A DNA stretch of 64,000 bases from Prochlorococcus marinus (GCF_001180325.1 NZ_CVSZ01000061.1:1-64000); one strand, 5' to 3'; numbered from the stretch's first letter, positions 39,641-49,145 are shown. The notes: generated by a model from the letters alone, not told the origin. A program made the numbers and translations.

Positions 39641-40339
39641 TTATTTTTCAGACGCTAAATTTCTTAATTCTGCGAGGAAAGCATTGGGTCCCCTACCCTG
39701 AAAATAAGAAAGTTTTTTTGAAGCCTCATATAAATCAAGAAGTTCTCCATCTAATTCTTCTGCCGTATAATCTCTAATTCCTGCAATTACCTCAGCAAAA
39801 CGTTCTCTACGGGCACATTTATTGACAGCATAGGCTTCCATTACCTGCATTTTACATGATCTCCAAGCTTTATTCTGACAAAAATGCACTGAAAGAGCAT
39901 CACTTAAAGCAGAAGCTTCTTCATCTTCTATGTACCAGTCAAAAGATGAAGGTAGAGGTTTTAATCCTGAAAATATCTCAAATAACTCCCCGGCCGACAA
40001 TGGATTGCCAGAATCATTTTTTAGGGGTAATGCAGACTCTTCCAAAGATTTCCATAACTCTGGGTAATCACATTCAAAACGATCCCTGATTTTTTCAATG
40101 CCTTGATCAAGAATCGTATTAACTTGAGCTAAAGCAAGAAAAACTTCAGGGCCTGGCGAAGATAACTTCCCATTCCTAAGATTAGAAATTTGCGAATTAT
40201 GAACTTTACCTAAATCAAGAACTTCTGAAAGTAATGGCAATACTCTGTGAGACCAACCATTTCTTTCATGCCAGAGGTGTATCAAATGAGCCATAGCCCT
40301 TCGACCTCTAGATAATTTATCGCGATATCCGAGACTCAC
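39641..40339 (-). CDS. Uncharacterised protein with HTH-like N-terminal region
   Basis: I do not recognise a named family, though it looks cyanobacterial. The 232-residue product starts at GTG 40339, with a possible alternative start at the internal Met16. Residues about 30-65 (LLSEVLDLGKVHNSQISNLR and after) have the spacing of an XRE-like helix-turn-helix, including the Ser-x-Ile-Ser-x-Leu-Arg recognition pattern. The rest is helical, acidic and soluble, with several cysteines and an ERFAEVIAGIRDYTAEELDG stretch. It is divergent from the desaturase gene across 75 bases and lies 18 bases upstream of the PLP-enzyme gene. Confidence 0.7.
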   Translation of the reverse strand: MSLGYRDKLSRGRRAMAHLIHLWHERNGWSHRVLPLLSEVLDLGKVHNSQISNLRNGKLSSPGPEVFLALAQVNTILDQGIEKIRDRFECDYPELWKSLEESALPLKNDSGNPLSAGELFEIFSGLKPLPSSFDWYIEDEEASALSDALSVHFCQNKAWRSCKMQVMEAYAVNKCARRERFAEVIAGIRDYTAEELDGELLDLYEASKKLSYFQGRGPNAFLAELRNLASEK

Positions 40340-40414
40340 AGATAATTAAACTTATCAATAGTATAGTATGATAATATTACATATCGGTAATTTTGAAAAT
40401 AGTATTTCAATATC

Positions 40415-41353
40415 ATGAATTCAGTAATTTTCCAAGAAACAGCAAAATTAAAAAAACCTGTTCCAGCTGAAAAAGTTATAGAACTTTCAGAAAAATTACT
40501 GGAACCTTCCAGTCATTCAAAAAGATATCCGCCAAGACTACATAAAACGTGGGGAACAATAGTTTTTATGGTTGCAATACATATTCTTTCCCTTGTAGCT
40601 TTACAACCAAAATTTTGGAGCCTCCCTGCAGTCATTTCAATGTTATTTTTTTACTGGGTAACTGCTTGTTTAGGAGTCACCCTTGGATATCACAGATTGT
40701 TATCACACAGATCGTTCATTGTACCAAGATGGTTAGAAAGATTTTTTGCTACCTGTGGAGCCATAAGTTGCCAGCATGGACCAATAGATTGGGTAGGTTT
40801 ACATAGGCATCACCACTCTTTTTCAGATACTGAAGTAGATCATCACAATAGTAAAAAGGGGTTTTGGTGGAGTCATATGGGTTGGATGTTTAAAGACGTA
40901 GAAGCACTAAAAGCTGTTCCAAAACTAAGTGCAGATTTAATTAAGGATCCATACTATAGATTTTTAAATAAATATTTTTTATTCTTACAAATTCCTATTG
41001 GACTTTCATTATACGCAATAGGTCAAAAATTAGGAGTTGGAGGATGGGCTCTAGTCCTTTGGGGAATTCCATTGAGGCTTGTGGTTGTTTATCATGTAAC
41101 TTGGCTAGTCAACTCCGCGACGCATTGTTGGGGTAAAGCACCATTTGAAAGTGGTGATTCATCTAAAAATAATGCATGGGTTGCAGCATTAACTTTTGGA
41201 GAAGGTTGGCATAATAACCATCATGCATTTCCCAACTCTGCAAAACAAGGATTATTTAAAGGTCAGATAGACATAACATGGGAACATATTAAGATTCTTG
41301 CGAAATTTGGTTTTGCAAAAAAAGTAAAGTTACCCTCTAGGTCTTATTATTAA
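40415..41353 (+). CDS. Acyl-lipid delta-9-type fatty acid desaturase
   Basis: This is a membrane di-iron desaturase that introduces a double bond into lipid-bound acyl chains, which adjusts thylakoid fluidity to temperature. All three histidine boxes are present: HRLLSH at 93-98, HRHHH at 130-134 and HNNHH near 268. Membrane helices lie around 48-65, 70-90 and 185-215. Length (312) and the motif [11 protein letters not shown] point to the DesC/delta-9 group. It is preceded by an extended -10-like TATGATAAT around 40367-40375. rplI follows closely. Confidence 0.92.
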   Translation: MNSVIFQETAKLKKPVPAEKVIELSEKLLEPSSHSKRYPPRLHKTWGTIVFMVAIHILSLVALQPKFWSLPAVISMLFFYWVTACLGVTLGYHRLLSHRSFIVPRWLERFFATCGAISCQHGPIDWVGLHRHHHSFSDTEVDHHNSKKGFWWSHMGWMFKDVEALKAVPKLSADLIKDPYYRFLNKYFLFLQIPIGLSLYAIGQKLGVGGWALVLWGIPLRLVVVYHVTWLVNSATHCWGKAPFESGDSSKNNAWVAALTFGEGWHNNHHAFPNSAKQGLFKGQIDITWEHIKILAKFGFAKKVKLPSRSYY

Positions 41354-41373
41354 TTACATTGTTCAATATTTTC

Positions 41374-41829
41374 ATGGCTAAAAGAGTACAAGTCGCATTA
41401 ACTGAATCAATCGCATCGCTAGGTAAAGAAGGAGATCTAGTTGATGTAGCACCAGGATATGCAAGAAATTTTCTAATACCTTATGGCAAGGCAATGAATG
41501 TAACACCAGCAGTCCTTAAACAAATTGAGAGGAAGAAAGAAAAAGAAAAAATCGCTGCTGATAAATTAAAGCAAGAAGCTTTAGATTTTCAAACTGCATT
41601 ATCTACAATAGGTAGGTTCACTATCAAAAAACAGGTTGGAGAAGATGGTGTCCTTTTTGGAACGGTTACCAATGGTGATGTTGCCGAAGCGATAGAAGCA
41701 GCTACTAAAAAAGAAATTGATAGAAGAAACATTACTGTTCCTGATATTCATAATTTAGGTTCCTTTACTGCAAAAATAAAATTGCATCCAGAAGTAAATG
41801 CAGAAGTAAATATTGAAGTAACAAGTTAA
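41374..41829 (+). CDS. rplI: 50S ribosomal protein L9
   Basis: L9 binds 23S rRNA near the L1 stalk and helps keep reading frame. The chosen start ATG 41374 gives [20 protein letters not shown]; a TTG five codons upstream is open but not family-like. The 151-residue protein has the N-domain with [18 protein letters not shown], the long central helix rich in Lys/Glu, and the C-domain [14 protein letters not shown]. It lies 20 bases after the desaturase and 58 bases before dnaB; rplI-dnaB is a common pairing. Confidence 0.96.
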   Translation: MAKRVQVALTESIASLGKEGDLVDVAPGYARNFLIPYGKAMNVTPAVLKQIERKKEKEKIAADKLKQEALDFQTALSTIGRFTIKKQVGEDGVLFGTVTNGDVAEAIEAATKKEIDRRNITVPDIHNLGSFTAKIKLHPEVNAEVNIEVTS

Positions 41830-41887
41830 TCAATTTGTTGCATTATTTTGAAAAGTAGCCAGAGTATATATCTAAGCAATTAAAGAT

Positions 41888-43270
41888 ATGGTTTCCGTAC
41901 CTTTTCCAAATAATGGGCAAAATAAAAATTTTAAAAAGGATTTTAATAGCGAAAATGCTGGATTAGTTCCTCCTCAAAACGTTCAAGCAGAGGAAGCTGT
42001 TCTAGGCGGCATACTTCTTGATCCAGACGCGATCGGAAGAATTGCAGACTTAATTAAACCTGAAGCTTTTTATATAAATGCCCATCAAGAGATTTATAGA
42101 ACAGCATTAATGTTGCATACCCAAGGAAAACCAACTGATTTAACTTCAATGAGTGCTTGGTTAGCAGATAATGGATCACTAGAAAAAATTGGAGGAAACA
42201 GCAAACTGGTAGAACTTGTTGAAAATGTTTCCTCTACAGCTTCCATAGAACAAGTTGCTAATTTAATTAATGACAAATTCATGAGAAGGCAACTTATTAG
42301 ATCTGGAAATGAAGTAGTTCAACTAGGTTTTGATCAAACTCAAGATACTAATGAAGTTCTAGATAAAGCAGAGCAAAAAATATTTGAAATCAGTCAAGAA
42401 AAACCTTCAAAAGGTCTAACTCAAGCAGCTGAAATCCTTACAAGTACTTTCAATGAAATAGAGTCAAGATCATTAGGTACTTCAGTAGCTGGAATTCCTG
42501 TTAATTTCTACGATCTTGATGCGATGACTCAAGGTTTTCAAAGAAGTGATTTAATAATTGTTGCTGGAAGACCCTCAATGGGGAAAACTTCAATAGTTCT
42601 TAATCTGGCTAAAAATGTTGCACAATCTCAGGATTTACCTGTGTGTGTATTTAGCCTTGAAATGAGTAAAGAACAGTTGACGTATAGACTACTTTCTATG
42701 GAAGTGGGAATCGAAAGTGGCAGGCTAAGAACAGGAAGATTACAGCAAGATGAATGGCCATTACTCGGAGAAGGTATTAATTCATTAGGTCAATTGCCAA
42801 TATTTATAGATGACAAGCCTAACTTAAGTGTTCTAGAGATGAGATCTCTGTGCAGAAGATTAATAGCTGAACAAAAAAAAGAGCTTGGATTAATTGTGAT
42901 TGATTATCTGCAGTTGATGGAAGGATCAACCCCTGATAATAGAGTGCAAGAACTTTCACGAATAACAAGAGGTCTTAAAAGCATGGCCAGAGAATTAAAA
43001 GTACCAGTAGTAGCTTTATCTCAGCTTAGTAGAGGAGTTGAGTCTAGAACAAATAAAAGACCAATGTTAAGTGATCTAAGAGAATCAGGATCTATTGAAC
43101 AAGACGCAGATTTAGTATTAATGATTTATCGAGATGAATACTATAATCCGGAGACTGAAGATAGAGGAATTACAGAAATCATTGTCACTAAACATAGAAA
43201 TGGACCCGTAGGAACTGTTAAATTATTATTTGAACCTCAATTTACGAGATTTAGGAATTTAGCTAATTAA
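41888..43270 (+). CDS. dnaB: Replicative DNA helicase DnaB
   Basis: DnaB is the hexameric fork helicase. The N-terminal domain begins after a 30-residue polar leader with PPQNVQAEEAVLGGILLDPDA. The RecA-like domain carries Walker A AGRPSMGKTS near 227-236, VCVFSLEMSKEQL, Walker B LIVIDYLQLM, and DLRESGSIEQDADLVLMIYRD near the end. Length (460) is normal, and no intein interrupts the Walker region, although inteins occur in dnaB of some cyanobacteria. It is followed by mnmG after 12 bases. Confidence 0.97.
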   Translation: MVSVPFPNNGQNKNFKKDFNSENAGLVPPQNVQAEEAVLGGILLDPDAIGRIADLIKPEAFYINAHQEIYRTALMLHTQGKPTDLTSMSAWLADNGSLEKIGGNSKLVELVENVSSTASIEQVANLINDKFMRRQLIRSGNEVVQLGFDQTQDTNEVLDKAEQKIFEISQEKPSKGLTQAAEILTSTFNEIESRSLGTSVAGIPVNFYDLDAMTQGFQRSDLIIVAGRPSMGKTSIVLNLAKNVAQSQDLPVCVFSLEMSKEQLTYRLLSMEVGIESGRLRTGRLQQDEWPLLGEGINSLGQLPIFIDDKPNLSVLEMRSLCRRLIAEQKKELGLIVIDYLQLMEGSTPDNRVQELSRITRGLKSMARELKVPVVALSQLSRGVESRTNKRPMLSDLRESGSIEQDADLVLMIYRDEYYNPETEDRGITEIIVTKHRNGPVGTVKLLFEPQFTRFRNLAN

Positions 43271-43282
43271 ATCGCTCCTAAA

Positions 43283-45250
43283 ATGCAAGATCATCACTCT
43301 ACAAATGAATCTTTTGACGTCATCGTTATTGGAGGAGGACATGCAGGATGCGAAGCCGCTATAACAACAGCAAAATTAGGTTTTTCTACTGCCTTATTTA
43401 CAATCAATCTTGATAGAATTGCCTGGCAACCGTGTAACCCTGCAGTTGGGGGACCAGCAAAAAGTCAGTTGGTTCATGAAGTTGATGCATTAGGTGGAAT
43501 TATTGGTAAATTAGCCGATGAGACAGCTATTCAAAAAAGAATATTAAATGCAAGTAGAGGGCCAGCTGTATGGGCGTTAAGAGCTCAGACAGATAAAAGA
43601 GAATACTCAAAAAGAATGATCGAAATACTTCAAAATACAGATAATTTATCTTTAAAAGAAGCAATGATTACTGAACTGGATATTGCAAAAACTGAACAAA
43701 TTGGATTGAACTCAAAAAAAATCTTAAAAAAAAGAATAAAGGGTGTAAAAACATTCTTTGGTAGTTATTATTCAGCAAGATCAGTTATTATCACAGCTGG
43801 TACGTTCTTAGAAGGAAGAATATGGATAGGAAATAAATCAATGTCAGCTGGTAGATCGGGCGAACAAGCAGCACAAGGTCTTACTCAGAATTTGCACGAA
43901 ATTGGTATCAAAACAGAACGTTTAAAAACAGGTACTCCAGCAAGAGTGGATAAAAGAAGTATCATTTTTGATGAATTAGATATTCAACCAAGTACCGCAG
44001 CAGATAAATATTTTTCGTTTGACCCAAATATAAAAAATAATATGCCCCAAGTTAGTTGTCATATTACAAGAACAACTACCAAAACACATCAACTAATTAG
44101 AGACAATTTACATTTAACTCCCATTTACGGTGGTTTTATTGATAGTAAGGGGCCAAGATATTGTCCATCAATTGAAGATAAAATCGTCAAATTTGCTGAT
44201 AAAGAATCACATCAAATTTTCTTAGAACCAGAAGGAATTAATACCCCTGAAATATATGTACAAGGATTTTCTACAGGTTTACCCGAAAATATTCAATTAG
44301 AACTTTTGAGGACCTTACCTGGACTAAGTGAATGTAAAATGTTGCGACCTGCATATGCTGTGGAGTATGACTATATACCTGCAACACAGCTCCAAACATC
44401 ACTGGAAACGAAAGAAATTGAATATTTATTTAGCGCCGGACAAATTAATGGCACTACTGGTTATGAAGAAGCAGCAGCACAAGGATTAGTTGCAGGAGTC
44501 AATGCGACAAGAAAACTAAACAAAAAAGACCCAATAATCTTCACTAGAGAAAGCAGTTATATAGGAACAATGATCAATGATTTAATTACAAAAGATCTCA
44601 AAGAACCATATAGAGTTCTCACTAGTAGGAGTGAATATAGGTTAACTCTAAGAGGAGATAATGCAGATAGGAGATTAACACCATTAGGGTATCAAATAGG
44701 GCTAATTAATGAGAAAAGATGGTCGGCCTATCAAGAAAAAATGAACCTCCTCGAAGGAGAGAAATTTAGATTAAATAACACTCGTTTAAAAAATACCGAT
44801 GAAATATCAAGAAAAATAGAATTAGAAACGGGATCAAAAATCAAAGGCTCAACAACTTTGAAAGAACTCTTAAAAAGACCAAACTTCCATTATTCAGATC
44901 TAATTAAATATAATTTGAATTCAAGAAATCTAGGTTCTTCAATACAGGAAGGTGTTGAAATAGATATTAAATACGAGGGTTACCTTAAAAGACAAAAAAA
45001 CAACATAGAACAAATAAATCGTCAAAGCTGTAAATCTCTACCTCAAGAAATAAATTATGAAAAGATAGAGACATTATCTTTAGAAGCTAGAGAAAATTTG
45101 AATAAGATAAAGCCAAAAAATTTTGGCGATGCTTCAAAAATTCCCGGTGTAAGCAAAGCTGATTTAACTGCATTACTTGTTTGGCTAAAAATAAGAGAAA
45201 TAAAAAAAGAAAAGGCAAATATTTTTGTCGAAAAAAAGTTATCATCTTAA
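43283..45250 (+). CDS. mnmG: tRNA uridine-5-carboxymethylaminomethyl modification enzyme MnmG (GidA)
   Basis: With MnmE, MnmG adds carboxymethylaminomethyl to U34 of several tRNAs, supporting correct wobble reading. The 655-residue FAD protein has the dinucleotide loop [12 protein letters not shown] at about 10-21, the family motif [50 protein letters not shown], and [19 protein letters not shown]. The C-terminal helical domain ends in a Lys-rich stretch. It is 12 bases after dnaB. Confidence 0.97.
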   Translation: MQDHHSTNESFDVIVIGGGHAGCEAAITTAKLGFSTALFTINLDRIAWQPCNPAVGGPAKSQLVHEVDALGGIIGKLADETAIQKRILNASRGPAVWALRAQTDKREYSKRMIEILQNTDNLSLKEAMITELDIAKTEQIGLNSKKILKKRIKGVKTFFGSYYSARSVIITAGTFLEGRIWIGNKSMSAGRSGEQAAQGLTQNLHEIGIKTERLKTGTPARVDKRSIIFDELDIQPSTAADKYFSFDPNIKNNMPQVSCHITRTTTKTHQLIRDNLHLTPIYGGFIDSKGPRYCPSIEDKIVKFADKESHQIFLEPEGINTPEIYVQGFSTGLPENIQLELLRTLPGLSECKMLRPAYAVEYDYIPATQLQTSLETKEIEYLFSAGQINGTTGYEEAAAQGLVAGVNATRKLNKKDPIIFTRESSYIGTMINDLITKDLKEPYRVLTSRSEYRLTLRGDNADRRLTPLGYQIGLINEKRWSAYQEKMNLLEGEKFRLNNTRLKNTDEISRKIELETGSKIKGSTTLKELLKRPNFHYSDLIKYNLNSRNLGSSIQEGVEIDIKYEGYLKRQKNNIEQINRQSCKSLPQEINYEKIETLSLEARENLNKIKPKNFGDASKIPGVSKADLTALLVWLKIREIKKEKANIFVEKKLSS

Positions 45251-45331
45251 AAGAATTCCGTCTGAGCACTGAATAATAAACTTTTTAAATCACCAAAAAT
45301 TTTATGGGAAGAAAAAGCCTCTACTTTTTTA

Positions 45332-45874
45332 GTGAAAAATTCATTACCAAAAATATCTGGTCCATGGAAATTAATGCTGCTTGGGGACGGAAGTCCAACT
45401 AGACATTTACAGCTTTTAACTAATCAAGAGACGAAAATTAAATTAATTTCAATGCAACTAGATCCTCTATTCATCGCAGAGGGCCCTAAAGAATTAAATC
45501 AGTTAAATGGACCTTTAATTAGAAGACAAGTATGGATTAAAAACAATAACAAAAACCTAGCATGGGCTGAAAGTTGGTGGAATGCAGAACAAGTGAATGA
45601 AAATTTAAAAGCAAAAGAAGAACCAATTTGGAAGAATTTGACACAAGACAGATCAGAATTGTTTAGAGAAGTTGATCGAATATCACTTGTTAATTCAAAT
45701 TGGTTAGAGGATCAATTTTGTTTTAAAGGTCCATTCTGGTCAAGAAATTATAGATTTTTTCGAGACAAAAAGCCCCTAACAATAATTAGAGAAGTATTCA
45801 ATCCACATTTAGAAAGTTTATTAGGCTATTCAGGAATTAAAGAATTTACGAAACTAAACTCTTCTTCTTCTTGA
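45332..45874 (+). CDS. Chorismate lyase-like protein (Ycf21/DUF98 type)
   Basis: The family cleaves chorismate to 4-hydroxybenzoate, the ring precursor of plastoquinone in cyanobacteria. Family features seen are GPWKLMLLGDGSPTRHLQLL near the start, RRQVWI, WAESWWNAEQVNENL and RELFREVDRISLVNS-like stretches ending in FFRDKKPLTIIREVFNP. GTG 45332 gives 180 residues. The frame stays open upstream to 45266 and encodes a plausible LFKSPKILWEEKASTF stretch with no ATG/GTG/TTG, so the real start may be a CTG at 45269. It overlaps the convergent next gene by 21 bases. Confidence 0.82.
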   Translation: MKNSLPKISGPWKLMLLGDGSPTRHLQLLTNQETKIKLISMQLDPLFIAEGPKELNQLNGPLIRRQVWIKNNNKNLAWAESWWNAEQVNENLKAKEEPIWKNLTQDRSELFREVDRISLVNSNWLEDQFCFKGPFWSRNYRFFRDKKPLTIIREVFNPHLESLLGYSGIKEFTKLNSSSS

Positions 45875-46417
45875 TCTGGGAAGATTTCTTGATTTTGATT
45901 GAACTTGTTGGTTTGATTGATCTCTCGAAGTATTAATCTCTTTTTCTGAAGCTCTTTGCCATCTTTCAACTTTGAAATCCATTTCATCTGGCCAATCTTC
46001 GTCATTACTCTCTTTCACGTAAGGTAATTTTTTTTGCTCAGTTGTCTGTAAATTTTTTGGTTGCCTTAAAGATATTGCTTCTAAAGGTCTTTTTGAGTGC
46101 TGTTTGGCAGATTCATAAGAATTTGATTCTCTGGAAAATGTCTTAATTTCCCTATTATCATCGTAAAAATTCTCATCATTCCAATCATCATTATCTTCAT
46201 CAAAAAATAAATCAACTTTGTCAGATACCCATCTTCCTACTTTTTTAACACTCTTACTAGTTATTCCTTGAAAATCTGAGTTCCTTCTTTTTCCTGGCCT
46301 AGCTCCGGATACTCCATCAACAAATTGTCTTCCAGTTTCGAAAATTTTATCTACTTGTTTATCAACAATATTTTTATCAAAACTATTTCTTAGATTTCTA
46401 ATTCTCCTTGAATCCAT
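45854..46417 (-). CDS. Uncharacterised charged low-complexity protein
   Basis: I cannot assign a function. The 187 residues are mostly polar. An N-terminal basic and helical part (about 1-70) contains VDKIFETGRQFVDGVSGARP and VGRWVSDKVDLFF. An acidic stretch follows (DEDNDDWNDENFYDD, about 74-88), then a likely disordered region, and an Arg-rich C-terminus (PRSRRRRV). The frame is clean and starts at ATG. The end overlaps the chorismate lyase gene tail to tail. The mix of acidic linker and basic end suggests nucleic-acid or protein binding, by inference only. Confidence 0.6.
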   Translation of the reverse strand: MDSRRIRNLRNSFDKNIVDKQVDKIFETGRQFVDGVSGARPGKRRNSDFQGITSKSVKKVGRWVSDKVDLFFDEDNDDWNDENFYDDNREIKTFSRESNSYESAKQHSKRPLEAISLRQPKNLQTTEQKKLPYVKESNDEDWPDEMDFKVERWQRASEKEINTSRDQSNQQVQSKSRNLPRSRRRRV

Positions 46418-46500
46418 AAATTATTATGCTTTTTAAAATATAAATTACATTAAAAAAATAAATAATTCCAAATATAGAAACAAAAACACATCTTATATTT

Positions 46501-47028
46501 TTAATCAAACAAAATTAAACATTTTTTATTCCATGATCCATTAAAGAAATTTACACAACATTTTTTACAAGCAATATTCTTTATCCTTTTCCTGTAGAAA
46601 AATTTCTCACCACAATTTTGGCAAGTTCCTATGTATTTTAATTCTCTCCTTTCAATAGGAAATGAGTGCCTCACAGAAATTCGAAAATTCTTCTCTTTCT
46701 CATTAATTTCATTCATCTTTTCTAAGAAATTTGGACCATGTATCTCATTTTTTTTTAATATCCTATCTACCCATGCATGAATCATTTCATGACATAGAGT
46801 ACTATTTATTTCACTAGTAGATAATTTACTCAAAATAGGTTTCGATAAGATAATTTCAGAATCTACAAAACCATTTATTTGTTTTCTTTTATAAAAACCA
46901 GCAGTAGTTTTTAATCTATTATCACTCCATCTAACTTTTACTAAAGGTTGATTATTAACCGCTAGAGAATTTTCAAAATATTGACTATTAAATTTATGAA
47001 ATAAAGGTAAAAGAGGAATTACGGGCAT
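46501..47028 (-). CDS. SprT-like zinc metalloprotease-fold protein
   Basis: The 175-residue protein has the SprT architecture: an N-terminal segment LFHKFNSQYFENSL, the zinc motif HEMIHAW near residue 88 (HExxH with a downstream His), and a C-terminal zinc ribbon with Cys pairs in TCQNCGEKFF and IACKKCC. Eukaryotic SPRTN uses this fold to cut DNA-protein crosslinks; bacterial members are little characterised. It could take part in DNA-protein crosslink repair or protein turnover, which is inference. It lies between uncharacterised genes. Confidence 0.8.
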   Translation of the reverse strand: MPVIPLLPLFHKFNSQYFENSLAVNNQPLVKVRWSDNRLKTTAGFYKRKQINGFVDSEIILSKPILSKLSTSEINSTLCHEMIHAWVDRILKKNEIHGPNFLEKMNEINEKEKNFRISVRHSFPIERRELKYIGTCQNCGEKFFYRKRIKNIACKKCCVNFFNGSWNKKCLILFD

Positions 47029-47113
47029 TATGGATTAAAATTAGTATTATTTTGCCAAAAAAAGTCATCAAAAACGATTTCTTTTCTTAAAGTAATAAAA
47101 AACTCAAATAAAC

Positions 47114-47533
47114 ATGGATGCAACACTAGTTAAAGATATCGGAATCAAAGCATTATTAGTTGGGGGAGCGGTACTAATTTCTTTTTGGACTTTTAATGCA
47201 GTCAAATTAGTTATAAGCGCCAGAGGAATTAATCCATTAGTAAGAAAGTTTTTTGATCAAATAGCTGCAGGAAGAATTGATGCAGCTTATGGTTTGACTA
47301 CAAAAACTTATAAAACGCATGTGAAGCGCCAAGACTTTCTTAAATTTTTAGCTAGTTTAAACCTCAATAAATACAGAAATTTAAAATCAGGAAGACCTAG
47401 AGTCCAAGAAGATCAAATCATAATAACTTTGAATTTAAAATCAGAAGATAAACAAGATGAGCTCCCATTAGACTTTACTTTCGCAAAAACTGACAATGAT
47501 TGGAAAATAGACAGAATAGCAAAAGTGAATTAA
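47114..47533 (+). CDS. Small membrane-anchored protein with NTF2-like C-terminal region
   Basis: The 139-residue product starts with a single hydrophobic helix (about 10-35, IKALLVGGAVLISFWTFNAVKLVI). It continues with a soluble domain: VRKFFDQIAAGRIDAAYGLTT, then QDFLKFLASLNL, a strand pair around QIIITLNLKSEDKQDELPLDF, and FAKTDNDWKIDRIAKV. The pattern resembles DUF4864/NTF2-like domains. No catalytic residues are evident and I name no function. It is followed 24 bases later by the DNA ligase on the same strand. Confidence 0.65.
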   Translation: MDATLVKDIGIKALLVGGAVLISFWTFNAVKLVISARGINPLVRKFFDQIAAGRIDAAYGLTTKTYKTHVKRQDFLKFLASLNLNKYRNLKSGRPRVQEDQIIITLNLKSEDKQDELPLDFTFAKTDNDWKIDRIAKVN

Positions 47534-47557
47534 TAATTTCTTGTGAGGTAAAAAGAA

Positions 47558-48871
47558 TTGTTTAAAGAAGAGATAATACATCAATTAGAATTACACCCAA
47601 GTAGATTAGAGAAAGAAAAAATCATCTCAGAAGCGATGGAAGAAGGTCTAGATGATTTTTTTGAGGGAATCCGTATGGCACTTGATCCATTGGTAACTTT
47701 TGGTGTAAAAATTGTTCCTGAAAAAGAGAGTGAAGAAAGTCAAAATTTTTTATGGAAAGATTTTAGGGAATTAGCAAATAAGCTTATTCAAAGAGAACTT
47801 ACTGGTCACGCTGCTCGCGATTCAATTATTAAGGCTATGGAATCTGCCACAAAAGAAGAGTGGAATGGATTTTATAGACGAGTTTTAATTAAAGATCTTA
47901 GATGTGGTGTATCTGAAAAAACAATCAACAAGATAGCCAAGAAATTTCCCAAATATGCGATTCCTATTTTTTCTTGTCCTTTAGCCCATGACAGTGCAAA
48001 TCATGAAAAAAAAATGATAGGAAAAAAGCAAATTGAAATCAAATTAGATGGTGTGCGCGTCTTAACTATTATTAGACACAATAAAGTAGAAATGTTTTCT
48101 CGCAATGGGAAACAATTCCATAATTTTGGGCATATTATCTCGGAAATAGAAAACGTCTTAAAAGAGGATCCTCCACCTCATGACTTAGTCCTAGATGGTG
48201 AAGTAATGAGCGCTAACTTTCAGGATTTGATGAAACAAGTTCATAGAAAAGATGGCAAGCAAACAAAAGACGCAGTTCTACACCTATTTGACTTATGTCC
48301 TCTTGAAAACTTCCAAAAAGGAAGATGGAACACTAGTCAAACAGCAAGAAGTTTATTAGTTAAAGAATGGGTAGAAAAACATTCTATGCTTCTAAGACAT
48401 ATAAAAACACTTGAATGGGAAAATGTAGATCTCGACACCATTGAGGGACAGAAAAGATTTGTAGAGCTTAATAAATCTGCAGTGGAAGGTGGATATGAAG
48501 GAGTAATGATTAAAGATCCTGATGCTATGTATGAATGTAAAAGAACACACAGTTGGTTAAAAGCAAAACCTTTCATTGAAGTCACTTTAAAGGTTGTATC
48601 AGTTGAGGAAGGCACAGGTCGCAATAAAGGTAGACTAGGAGCTGTCCTAGTTGAAGGGGAAGATGATGGGTATAAATACAGTCTTAGTTGTGGAAGCGGA
48701 TTTAGTGATATCCAACGTGAAGAATATTGGTCAAAACGGAATCAACTTATTGGTCAACTTGTAGAAATCAGAGCTGATGCCAAAACTAAATCCAAGGATG
48801 CGGTGGCTTTTAGTCTTAGGTTTCCTAGATTCAAATGCTTTAGAGGATTTAAAGCTGGAGAAAAAGTTTAA
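47558..48871 (+). CDS. ATP-dependent DNA ligase
   Basis: The enzyme seals nicks through an enzyme-AMP intermediate; bacteria normally rely on NAD-dependent LigA for replication, so this is an accessory ligase for repair or recombination. The nucleotidyl-transferase core has motif I KLDGVR (Lys near 166), motif III LVLDGEVMS, motif IV EGGYEGVMIKD and motif V WLKAKP. An N-terminal DNA-binding helical domain precedes it and an OB-fold follows. Length is 437 residues. Start is TTG 47558 with GAGGT eight bases upstream. No ligase-associated nuclease or helicase gene is adjacent. Confidence 0.93.
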   Translation: MFKEEIIHQLELHPSRLEKEKIISEAMEEGLDDFFEGIRMALDPLVTFGVKIVPEKESEESQNFLWKDFRELANKLIQRELTGHAARDSIIKAMESATKEEWNGFYRRVLIKDLRCGVSEKTINKIAKKFPKYAIPIFSCPLAHDSANHEKKMIGKKQIEIKLDGVRVLTIIRHNKVEMFSRNGKQFHNFGHIISEIENVLKEDPPPHDLVLDGEVMSANFQDLMKQVHRKDGKQTKDAVLHLFDLCPLENFQKGRWNTSQTARSLLVKEWVEKHSMLLRHIKTLEWENVDLDTIEGQKRFVELNKSAVEGGYEGVMIKDPDAMYECKRTHSWLKAKPFIEVTLKVVSVEEGTGRNKGRLGAVLVEGEDDGYKYSLSCGSGFSDIQREEYWSKRNQLIGQLVEIRADAKTKSKDAVAFSLRFPRFKCFRGFKAGEKV

Positions 48872-48988
48872 ATTATAAAAAATAATATTCAACAAAGTAG
48901 TCAATGAAAAATATTGTTTTTAAGTAAATAAACTGAAAATCTTGGCTATAAAATGTAAGAATAATTATCAGGACTTTTTGAGAGACTT

Positions 48989-49141
48989 ATGACGAAGAAA
49001 ATAGTTTTCAACTTTATAAAAACACCTTGTGGACAGGCAAAATATATCGAATTAGAAGCCAACAAAACTTTACTAGGTAAATTTAGACTTTTGTGGTTTA
49101 TCTTAATTGCATCTATTAGAGATTGGAATATTAAAGAGTAA
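48989..49141 (+). CDS. Possible small protein, 50 residues
   Basis: An ATG reading frame fills most of the 274-base gap between the ligase and the TVP38 gene. The product begins MTKKIVFNFIKTPCGQAKYI and ends ASIRDWNIKE. It is balanced in composition, with no membrane helix beyond a short LLWFILIASI stretch. It ends five bases before the convergent gene's stop. Clean codons and placement suggest a real small gene, but I see no family match. Confidence 0.45.
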   Translation: MTKKIVFNFIKTPCGQAKYIELEANKTLLGKFRLLWFILIASIRDWNIKE

Positions 49142-49145
49142 ATTC

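Noticed and set aside
41888..43270. Intein or split-gene structure in dnaB (and dnaX), as in some cyanobacteria.
   Set aside because: Both coding sequences are continuous and of normal length across the Walker motifs where inteins insert.
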